A DNA stretch of 64,000 nucleotides. It comes from Planctomycetota bacterium. GTDB lineage: Bacteria; Planctomycetota; Planctomycetia; Gemmatales; Gemmataceae. The notes beneath the pieces are model-generated. The model made no database searches. It saw only the letters and a list, made by a program, of their open reading frames with translations, and was not told the DNA's origin. Each line of letters opens with the position of its first letter. Within the stretch, counting starts at the first letter, position 1. This document shows, piece by piece, positions 8,810 to 16,800 of the stretch. The position numbers and the translations under genes are program-made. The stretch lies in NCBI GenBank assembly GCA_029777335.1, contig JAKOSN010000181.1, positions 1-64,000 of the forward strand. Reading direction: 5' to 3'.

Positions 8810-9362
8810 CGGACAGTCCTTTCAAAAGCGGTTGTCTCCGTTCAACCATCCTGCCTATTGCCAGATCCCTTGTCTCCCCATCGCCCGCTGCCACGGAGAC
8901 CAACGCCATTAACAAGGTTGCTTTGCTCACCTTGGGGCAGTTCGATTATACTTGTGGAACTTGAGCCCGCCGTCTTATCGGAACGTCTCAAAGGCTCACG
9001 GGGTGAGATTCGAGCTTGCAGAGGTAAATACCGATGAGCCCCTGTCGTCTTGCCCCAACGGCCGCGCAGGCCAGGCCAGCGAATCTCACCCGATCGCACG
9101 AGTGACGGTCCCCACGTCCACCAGAGTATGGCAGGTTAGCTTGTTGTGGGGGGAATATCCACCGAAGCATCCTCCAGGTTTGCCTCCTCGATTCGACCGC
9201 AGTGACACAGATCTGAAAGTCCTTGCTCCGCGTTCCCGGAGCGACTAGACTCGGAGTCTTGTGGTTCTCTTTTTCTCGATGGATTGCTCGGGAATTCATC
9301 ATCCCCCACGCTCCAACATCCTGCTCGGGAATCGATGGGTTCCTGAGCCGAAGGTCGATCCC
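8810..9362. other. Divergent intergenic region
   Basis: Between the small membrane gene (minus) and the DUF1592 gene (plus). It contains the promoter candidate at 9223-9251. Open frames within it have no family features; I see no structured RNA. Confidence 0.5.
9223..9251 (+). promoter_or_regulatory. Probable sigma-70 promoter for the DUF1592/DUF1552 operon
   Basis: TTGCTC at 9223-9228 and TAGACT at 9246-9251 are separated by exactly 17 bp, about 110 bp before the chosen start at 9363. This placement would put the alternative in-frame starts near 9261 at or just after the transcription start, supporting ATG 9363. Confidence 0.45.
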
Positions 9363-11777
9363 ATGCACGCGCCGTCGTTCCTGTTTTTCTGCGTTTGCTT
9401 GCTCTTGCTTCCCCGAACGGTTGCCGCTCAGGGATCCGCTATTCCTGCGTCACAGGCTGATTTAGCCGAAAAAATCCGGCCGATCCTGGTGACACACTGT
9501 TACGACTGCCATTCGCAAGCAGCGAAGAAGCCGGGAGGGAATTTTCGGCTGGACCAGCTGAGTTCCGATCTCGCCGAACGCACCACGCGGGAGCAGTGGG
9601 AGAAAGTCCTCAAGCGAATCCAGGCCGGAGAAATGCCTCCCAGGAACAAAACCCGCTTTACTGACCGTGAATCTCAGCTGATCACGAGTTGGATTGGACG
9701 TTCGCTGGCAGCGGCACGAAAAACTCAGGGGCGTGTGGTCCTGCGCCGACTGAATCGCAGCGAATACGAAAACACCGTGCGTGACCTGCTCGATGTGGTG
9801 GTGGATGTAAAAGATCTCTTACCTCAAGATACGTCCGCTCATGGGTTCGATAATATTGGCGAGGCTCTCCATACCTCGTCTTTTCTGATGGAACGATACC
9901 TGGAAGCTGCGGACAAGGCACTGTCGCTCGCGATTGCCAACCTTCCGCAACCTCCGTTGATCAAAAAACGCTACAGTCTCAAAAACGAGCGTCATGTTAA
10001 AACAACAACCGAACGCGTCTTTCGCCTTCAGGACGAGACGGTGATTTGCTTTAGTTCTTCGGAATGGCAGGCGATTACCCTGTGGCAGTTTTATCCACCT
10101 GATCGCGGTTTCTATCGTTTTCGCATCTCTGCCTCTGCGGTCCAGAGCGGTGGCAAGCCCGTGCCTCTTCGGGTGGAAGCGGGGAGCATGCTCATGGCTG
10201 GAAAATCGCATCTGGTCAATTACTATGATGTTCCGCCGGAGAAACCAATTGTCCTCGAATTTGTCGACTTTCTTGAAGCGCGGAGCACCATTCGCCTGCT
10301 GCCCTATGGATTGGCGTCGGCACAGGCCGTCCACAAGATTGGCGCGGACACCTATGCAGGGGCCGGGGTGGCTATCCACGCGATTGAAGTGGAAGGCCCC
10401 TTGCACGAAACCTGGCCGCCCGCCAGCCATCGCCGCATTTTTGGCGATCTCCCCCAGGCACCGGCCCCGGTCTACAACCACCGTGATCGCAAAGAGGTCG
10501 TTTCAAAGGATCCCGAGGCAGACGCACGACGCATCCTGCGTAACTTTGCCCGCCGTGCCTTCCGGCGCACGGTCACCGAGGACGATATCAAACCCTTCAT
10601 GGAACTGGTAAAGAGAAAACTGGAGGAAAAGCGCTCGTTTGAACAGGCCGTGCGCGTCGGTTTGCTGGCGATCCTGGTTTCGCCAGAATTCCTTTTTCTC
10701 CGTGAAAAACCCGGACAACTCGACGATTTTGCCCTTGCCAGCCGGCTGTCGTACTTTCTGTGGAGCACGATGCCGGACGACGAACTCCTGACGTTGGCGG
10801 AGGCGCGCAAGCTCAGCGATCCCGCGACCCTTCATCGCCAGGTTGAACGCCTGCTCAACCATCGCAAGTCCGCCGCTTTTACCGAAAACTTCGTGGGGCA
10901 GTGGCTCAACCTGCGCGATATCGACTTCACTTCTCCCGATTTTCGGCTCTATCCCGAGTTTGATCAGATGCTCAAGGCTGCCATGATTCAGGAAACCCAT
11001 CGGTTTTTTGAAGAAGTGCTGAAGAAGGATTTGAGCCTGACCAATTTTGTAGCGTCGGATTTCACCTTTCTCAATGAACGACTGGCGAAACACTACGGCA
11101 TTCCGGGAGTGACCGGACACGCGATGCGCAAGGTGAAACTCCCTGCGGACAGCCATCGCGGTGGGGTGCTGACAATGGCGAGCGTTTTGAAGGTGACCGC
11201 CAACGGCACCAACACCTCGCCCGTGGTTCGCGGAGCCTGGGTTCTGGATCGCATCCTTGGCACTCCGCCCAGTCCCCCTCCCTCCGGGGTACCCGCGGTC
11301 GAACCAGACATTCGCGGTGCAACCACGATTCGCGAACAGTTAGCGAAACATCGGCAACTCCCCTCGTGCGCCACCTGTCATACACAGATCGATCCGCCAG
11401 GTTTTGCTCTGGAAAGTTTCGATGTGATTGGGGGCTGGCGTGAGCATTACCGCAGTGTGGGAAAAGGCCAACCTGTAACGGTGGAGGGACGACGCATGCC
11501 TTATGCGCGTGGTCCCAAAGTAGACCCTGCCGATGTGCTCCCCGATGGCCGGCGTTTCCGCAATATCGATGAATTCAAGCAATTACTCCTCAAGGACAGG
11601 GATCAACTCGCCCGCGCCCTGACGCAACAATTGCTCACCTACGCCACAGGTGCCGCCCCATCCTCCGACGATAAACCTGCACTCGACGCCATCCTCAAAG
11701 AAAGCCGCGCCAAGGATCACGGCTTCCGCTCACTCATTCATGCGATCGTGCAGAGTGAACTGTTTAGGAGGAAGTAA
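9363..11777 (+). CDS. DUF1592/DUF1588 planctomycete cytochrome-type protein
   Basis: An 804-residue exported protein. ATG 9363 gives a clean signal peptide (MHAPSFLFFCVCLLLLP, cut after VAAQ); the frame is open to 9261. A CxxCH haem site (CYDCH) near residue 46 sits in a PSCyt1-like segment, followed by the usual chain of DUF1587, DUF1595, DUF1592, DUF1588 and DUF1585 regions. Recognisable pieces are RRLNRSEYENTVRDLL, YFLWSTMPDDELL, QWLNLRDID, FLNERLAKHYGIPGV and a second CxxCH (CATCH) near 668 before QIDPPGFALESFD. The biochemical role is unknown. It is normally paired with a DUF1552 protein, here at 12443, but the pair is split by the four-helix-bundle element that starts directly after this stop codon. 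Confidence 0.92.
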   Translation: MHAPSFLFFCVCLLLLPRTVAAQGSAIPASQADLAEKIRPILVTHCYDCHSQAAKKPGGNFRLDQLSSDLAERTTREQWEKVLKRIQAGEMPPRNKTRFTDRESQLITSWIGRSLAAARKTQGRVVLRRLNRSEYENTVRDLLDVVVDVKDLLPQDTSAHGFDNIGEALHTSSFLMERYLEAADKALSLAIANLPQPPLIKKRYSLKNERHVKTTTERVFRLQDETVICFSSSEWQAITLWQFYPPDRGFYRFRISASAVQSGGKPVPLRVEAGSMLMAGKSHLVNYYDVPPEKPIVLEFVDFLEARSTIRLLPYGLASAQAVHKIGADTYAGAGVAIHAIEVEGPLHETWPPASHRRIFGDLPQAPAPVYNHRDRKEVVSKDPEADARRILRNFARRAFRRTVTEDDIKPFMELVKRKLEEKRSFEQAVRVGLLAILVSPEFLFLREKPGQLDDFALASRLSYFLWSTMPDDELLTLAEARKLSDPATLHRQVERLLNHRKSAAFTENFVGQWLNLRDIDFTSPDFRLYPEFDQMLKAAMIQETHRFFEEVLKKDLSLTNFVASDFTFLNERLAKHYGIPGVTGHAMRKVKLPADSHRGGVLTMASVLKVTANGTNTSPVVRGAWVLDRILGTPPSPPPSGVPAVEPDIRGATTIREQLAKHRQLPSCATCHTQIDPPGFALESFDVIGGWREHYRSVGKGQPVTVEGRRMPYARGPKVDPADVLPDGRRFRNIDEFKQLLLKDRDQLARALTQQLLTYATGAAPSSDDKPALDAILKESRAKDHGFRSLIHAIVQSELFRRK

Positions 11778-11815
11778 GAGTTTTCAGTTTTCAGTTTACA
11801 GATTTCAGTTTTCGG
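11778..11815 (-). repeat. Left inverted array of 7-bp units
   Basis: Read on the minus strand the units are CCGAAAA, CTGAAAT, CTGTAAA, CTGAAAA, CTGAAAA, then CTC. It is the inverted counterpart of the array at 12339-12422; the outermost units are intact and the inner ones degenerate. Confidence 0.85.
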
Positions 11816-11848
11816 TTTGTCGATATTGGGGTTCACTTTTCTGGAGGC

Positions 11849-12235
11849 ATGGGAGGGAGAGCGGTGTATCGTTCGTTTGAAGATCTGGAAGTGTGGAAAC
11901 GCGCGTGTGCGCTCGCGGTCAAGGTGTATGATGTTCTGCGCGAGTGTCGTGAGTTTGGGCTCCGTGATCAGATGCAACGTGCGGCGGTCTCTATTGCCTC
12001 GAACATCGCTGAAGGCACAGAGCGCTCGGCGAAGGATTGTGCACGCTTCCTCACGATCGCTCGTGGATCCGCTGCCGAACTCCGCACTCAAACTTACATT
12101 GCTGCCAAAATTGGCCTGCTCGATCTGCAGACGATGACCTTTTTCGTCCAGGAAACGCGCGAACTCGCCAGAATGCTCTTCGCTCTCTCAAAATCTCTCG
12201 TGAAACAACAACCCCCCAACAAGCGCCCTCCCTGA
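11849..12235 (+). CDS. Four-helix-bundle protein (S23 / IVS-encoded family)
   Basis: A 128-residue, mostly helical protein. The family signature is clear: YRSFEDLEVWKRACALAVKVYD at the start, then LRDQMQRAAVSIASNIAEG and ARFLTIARGSAAELRTQ, and a C-terminal helix. Relatives are encoded in intervening sequences of bacterial 23S rRNA and are structurally related to the Avd accessory protein of diversity-generating retroelements; they form pentameric barrels and may bind nucleic acid. ATG 11849 has GGAGG close upstream; GTG 11864, which gives MYRSFEDLEVW, also has a G-rich site and may be the real start. No reverse transcriptase is nearby, so it is not part of a retroelement. Confidence 0.88.
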   Translation: MGGRAVYRSFEDLEVWKRACALAVKVYDVLRECREFGLRDQMQRAAVSIASNIAEGTERSAKDCARFLTIARGSAAELRTQTYIAAKIGLLDLQTMTFFVQETRELARMLFALSKSLVKQQPPNKRPP

Positions 12236-12338
12236 CCCCTCCCACGATCCCACCGTGCACGATCCCCCGAACCCTGCCCCCGGAAACCGACCCTGAACAC
12301 TGAACCCTGATCCCGAACCATGGCCCCGAACCTGAACA

Positions 12339-12422
12339 CTGTAAACTGAAAACTGAAAACTGTAAACTGAAAACTGTAAACTGAAAACTGTAAACTGAAA
12401 ACTGAAAACTGTAAACTGAAAA
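12339..12422 (+). repeat. Right array of twelve 7-bp units
   Basis: Twelve perfect tandem units, T = CTGTAAA and A = CTGAAAA, in the order TAATATATAATA. Before it, 12292-12338 contains decayed relatives (CTGAACA, CTGAACC, CTGATCC), so the array once reached further in. Confidence 0.95.
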
Positions 12423-12442
12423 CTCCTTCCCCGAGTCCTCCC

Positions 12443-13708
12443 ATGAACTTCACTCGTCGTCGTTTTCTCCGTGCTGCTGGGGTCGCGCTGGCGCTACCAT
12501 GGTTGGAAGGATTGGTTGCCCACGGCGGGCAGTCCGCTCGTGCCATCCCTCCGCGGCGCATGGTGTGCATCTGCACGCCTCTGGGGCTTTATCCCGGATC
12601 GTTCTTTCCGGAAAAACGCGGCAAGGATTACGAACTGACGCCCTACCTGGAGGTGCTCAGGGAGTTTCGGAACGATTTTACCGTCTGTTCAGGGTTGTCG
12701 CATCCGGGAGTGGAGATGGGTCATGATTCCATCTTCACTTTTTTGACTGCGGCTCCCCACCCGGAACGCCGTGTGGGATTTCGCAATTCCATCTCTCTCG
12801 ATCAATTCGCGGCGGAGAAGATTGGGACAGAGACCCGCTTTCCCAGCCTCGCTCTGTCGGGCGAAGGATTCAGTCTCTCCTGGACGCGCAGCGGAGCCCT
12901 GGTGCCTTCGAATTTTTCCCCCGCGCGCCTCTTTGCTCAACTGTTCATTGAGGGACGCCCTGACGAGGTGAAGGCCCAGGCGCAACGGCTTCGCGATGGC
13001 CAGAGTATTCTCGATGCGGTCGGGGGGCAGGCACGCCAGTTGAAACAGCAGGTTGGAAGCAGTGATCGCGAAAAACTCGATGAATACTTTTCCAGCGTGC
13101 GTGAACTTGAACAACGTCTCGTCAAGGCGGAGGCCTGGGCCAAGAAACCCAAGCCCAGAGTCGATGCCAAACAACCGCAGGATAATCCGAATCCCGCCGA
13201 TCTGATCGGGCGAACACAACTCCTCTTTGATCTCACGCACCTGGCCCTCCAAACGGATTCCACGCGGCTGATCACCATCCTGCTCAGTGGTGCTAGCCTG
13301 GTTCCGCCGATCAAGGGAGTGTCAATGGCCCATCACGATCTCTCCCACCACGGCCAGGATCCGGTGAAGCTGGCTCAACTCCAGATCGTGGAGATGGAAA
13401 AGCTCAAAGTGCTTCGGTCTCTACTCACTAAACTGAAGCAAACCAGGGAAGCCGATGCCAATCTGCTTGATCGAACGATGGTCTATTTTGGGAGCAACCT
13501 GGGGAACGCCAGCAATCACTCGTGCAAGAATCTCCCGGTGTTACTCGCAGGCGGGGGCTTTAAACATGGTCAACACCTTGCCTTTGATGTGAAAAAAGGC
13601 CCCCCGCTCTGTAACCTCTATGTCTCCCTGTTGCAACGCCTTGGACTTGAGGTTGACTCGTTCGGCTCCAGTACGGGCACTCTCACCGGGTTGGAGATGC
13701 GCGATTAG
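12443..13708 (+). CDS. DUF1552 domain protein, exported
   Basis: A 421-residue protein with a twin-arginine-like signal (TRRRFLRAAGVALALPWLEGL). The DUF1552 body shows RRMVCICTPLGLYPGSFFPE, the segment SGLSHPGVEMGHDS, LALSGEGFSLSWTRSG, KLDEYFSSVRELEQRL and the late MVYFGSNLGNASNHSCKNLPVLLAGGGFKHG. DUF1552 proteins are related to the sulfatase/alkaline phosphatase-like DUF1501 group and are encoded next to DUF1592 proteins across planctomycetes; the reaction is unknown. Here the usual close spacing to the partner gene is broken by a 665-base interval holding the repeat element. Confidence 0.92.
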   Translation: MNFTRRRFLRAAGVALALPWLEGLVAHGGQSARAIPPRRMVCICTPLGLYPGSFFPEKRGKDYELTPYLEVLREFRNDFTVCSGLSHPGVEMGHDSIFTFLTAAPHPERRVGFRNSISLDQFAAEKIGTETRFPSLALSGEGFSLSWTRSGALVPSNFSPARLFAQLFIEGRPDEVKAQAQRLRDGQSILDAVGGQARQLKQQVGSSDREKLDEYFSSVRELEQRLVKAEAWAKKPKPRVDAKQPQDNPNPADLIGRTQLLFDLTHLALQTDSTRLITILLSGASLVPPIKGVSMAHHDLSHHGQDPVKLAQLQIVEMEKLKVLRSLLTKLKQTREADANLLDRTMVYFGSNLGNASNHSCKNLPVLLAGGGFKHGQHLAFDVKKGPPLCNLYVSLLQRLGLEVDSFGSSTGTLTGLEMRD

Positions 13709-13740
13709 ACGGCCTCTCCCTTGGATCCGTGGAACAATCG

Positions 13741-13781
13741 GCGAGGGTGGAGTCTTCCCCACTCCTTGACTCCACTCTCGC
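13741..13781. terminator. Bidirectional hairpin terminator
   Basis: GCGAGGGTGGAGTC at 13741-13754 pairs with GACTCCACTCTCGC at 13768-13781 with one mismatch. It lies between two convergent genes. No long U-run is present. Confidence 0.65.
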
Positions 13782-13805
13782 TGTCGCTTCTCCAGCCACG
13801 CGCAA

Positions 13806-16800
13806 TCAAGCGGCAGAACCACGCTCAAGGTGGTTGCGGTTACGTTCCCACAGCCCAGCCAGCGTTCCGATCGCCAACCAACTCCAGGCCGCCTGATCGA
13901 GTGTGAGTTTTCCCACCTCGTGCGTTTCCATGAAGTAGGCATCCGCTGCCTCGTTCGTCGTCCACGGATGCACGCGCGCTCCCTGTTCGGAGGTGTCGTG
14001 ATCGGGTTCGGTGGACCGCACGGGCGGTTTCCCTTCGATTGGTCCAGGCGTTACCGGTTCGATCGGCATGACGGCGAAGTTGACCGCCTCAACCTTTTCA
14101 CCTGGAACAAGGTGAACGTTCCGTGTGGCACGATGACCCAGGGTTGTTGGCCGTTGCGTCTCACTTCCTGCCGGGATCACACGTCCTGGCTCGGTCATCT
14201 GGATGGGTGTGACCGCGCTCTTGCCTGGAGCGCTCTCCAACCGGGTAAGAACATACTCACCTGGCACCAACCCCAGAAACCGATACACTCCGTTTTCATC
14301 CGTGACTGCGGTTCGCTCCACTGGTCCCTGCACAAGGACGGTCACCCCAGGAACACCGGGTTCATCGCCCTCCTGCATCCCGTTGCCATTGTGATCCACG
14401 AACACCACACCTGCCAGATCCAGCGTTTCCGAACCAGTCACCACACCCAGTGCATGGGCAGGCAGTCCCGTCTCGGTACCAGTCACTCCTGGACCCGGCA
14501 CACCCGTGGCGAACAAGCCTCCTGTAATCCCTCCAGGCACAGGCGCCCCCACGGCTGTCGTGGGGAGACTGGTCAGTGCGATCGCAGCGGCAATCTCCAT
14601 GGGGTCGGTTGTTGTCGTTGGCGCCACGATTGGTATCGTCGTTTCACCTGGGATTGGAACCACTTCTTCGGGGATGAACACACTCGACCACAGCGGCGGA
14701 GTGCTGATTCCTCCATCCTCATCGCTCACCACCAGGCTGATCGAGTAGAGCCCCCCCTCCGCTGGGGTAAAAGTAAAGCTGCTCGCATCCGTTCCGGTTC
14801 TCCTTTCGTAGAGGGAGCCTTCGTGGTAGACCTCCCAGTGATAGGTGATGGTGTCTGCAGGAACATCGCTGGCGACCGCTTCCAGGGTGATCGGAGCACC
14901 GATCGGGCCTGGGGTGCTGATGTTCAAATCCACCACCACCGGGGCAACGTTCTGCACCCCGATCTCGACATGATCCCAGCCCGTATCACCATCCCCGCGA
15001 TCACGAACCCGCAGGCACAGGTTGTAGGAGCCATCATCCGGTGGAGTGAAGGCGAAGTCTGCGCCGTACCCCACTTTGAAGAAACTCGGACCAAGCACCA
15101 GCCAGCGATAGCCAAGCGGGCTGCCACCTGGTTCCACCGCCTCGGCATGAAAGACGAGCTCCTTTCCTTCGTCTCCTTCCTTCGGCCCCACGATGCTCAC
15201 CCTTGTGGGGTTCTCCTCGACCCACACCGACTGGACCATCTCATACTGGTCCTCGTCTCCCGTATCGTGAACGGTCAGACGAAGGAGATACTCTCCTTTA
15301 TCCGGCGGGGTAAAGGTGAGGGAAGGATCGCTCCCAGAGAGTATTTGCGTACTGTTATCCGGATCGGTGATCTCCCAGATATACATCAGTGGACTTCCGC
15401 CGGGATCCACGGCATTCACCGCGAACGTGAGTTCTTCTCCCTCGCGACCTTCTTGCGGCCAGGGCGGTTCTTGCCACACTTCGGGCAGACGCCCTTCCAC
15501 ATACACCTCATTCACCTGGGGCTCACTCTCAACGCCGTGGATATCCCGTGCCAGAACGGTGACCTGGTACACACCAGCATCCGCAGGAGTGAAGTCCAGA
15601 GTGCTTGGCGTGGTCTCGTCCAGGGTCTCCACGTGCGTGAGCAGTGTTGTGCCGTCTTTCGTCACCTCCCACAGGTAGGTCATTGGATAGTCCGCGCACA
15701 CGTCCTGCGTCCAGGCCGAGAAGGTGAGCGAATCTCCTTCGCTGGCAGATCCCAGAATATCCGTGTACAGGAACGGAGGCACATCGTTGACCGTGAACTG
15801 CCGGGTGGAGATGCTGGAATCGCCCTCGCTCACATCGGTCACCATCAGTGTGATGGTGTACTCTCCCTCGTCGGGTGGTTCGAAGACCAGTGGGTTGCCT
15901 CCTGTGGTGTAGTCATACCCTGGACCTGTCACTGTCCACTGGAAGTCGAGATCGCTGTGGCCTGGCTCGTAGGCATTGATGGCGGAGAAGATGGCGGATT
16001 GACCTTCGTCGCCCGTGTCCGGTCCCTCGATCTCTGCAGAGGGCGGAACGGAGACCACCGTTGTCTCCACGACGTCCTTACCCACCAGGCCGAGGCTATC
16101 GTAGGCGGAGAGTTCGATCCGGAAGCGACCACCATCGGAAGTGAACACGTAAAGCTGAGCCTCGGTCCCCGAGGCAACCTGGTTGTTGGTGGTGACCTCA
16201 TAAACCGCCCACTCATAGCTCACTGCTCCCCAGGTACCCATCACCGTGCTGGCGAGGATCACATCCTGTCCTTCGTAAACCTCCTCCCCGGGGAGAACGA
16301 TCTGCACGGTGCGCGCCTCGGTATCGAGCACGTGGGCCGTGGCGAGGGCGGTGGCGTCGCTAAAGGCCGTGCTGCCTCCGTGGACTGTGGTGTCGGCGGT
16401 GCCACCGAGTGTTCCTGTGTCCTGATCCCAGGCCCGGAACGTCAGGTTGGCATCTCCGGACCAGTCCGTGTTCGGGACAAAGCGCACCAGGCTGTCCGGT
16501 CCCAGCAGGCGCGCCGTGGTCGTCAGATCCACCATTCCCGTGTTGAGGGAGAAGGGGAGCCACGTCGCCCCGCTATCGAGCGAGTATTGCCACTGCCCAT
16601 GGCTGTTGTCCACTCCTACGACGGCGAGTGCCTCAACCGCTGGGCCATCCGGATCGGTGATTGCTCCGTCTGGAATGGCCTCGGCCACGGTCACCGCGGG
16701 AGGATCACCTGGATTCTCCAGCATGGCGAAGATCGGGTGCGTGGCCGGATCCAGAACGGGGGCCGCGTTCACCAGAACCAGGGTAAAGCCCATTCCAGCT

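Larger units (their letters stand above)
11778..12425 (+). mobile_element. Four-helix-bundle element bounded by inverted 7-bp repeat arrays
   Basis: The 648-bp segment begins GAGTTTTCAGTTT immediately after the DUF1592 stop codon and ends AAACTGAAAACTC 17 bases before the DUF1552 start. Its two ends are inverted copies made of 7-bp units (CTGAAAA and CTGTAAA), 5 units on the left and 12 on the right. The only gene inside is a four-helix-bundle protein of the family also found inside 23S rRNA intervening sequences. There is no transposase and no clear target duplication. Transcription through the operon would let the ends fold into a long stem. I infer a non-autonomous insertion that preserves both neighbours. 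Confidence 0.6.

Noticed and set aside
8496-8912. A 138-codon plus-strand frame
   Set aside because: It is antisense to the 57-residue membrane gene, which has a much better ribosome binding site and a clear membrane helix.
11849-12235. Diversity-generating retroelement
   Set aside because: The protein resembles Avd, but there is no reverse transcriptase, template repeat or variable repeat nearby.
12339-12422. Tandem array that might be a CRISPR
   Set aside because: The units are 7 bp with no unique spacers and there are no cas genes.
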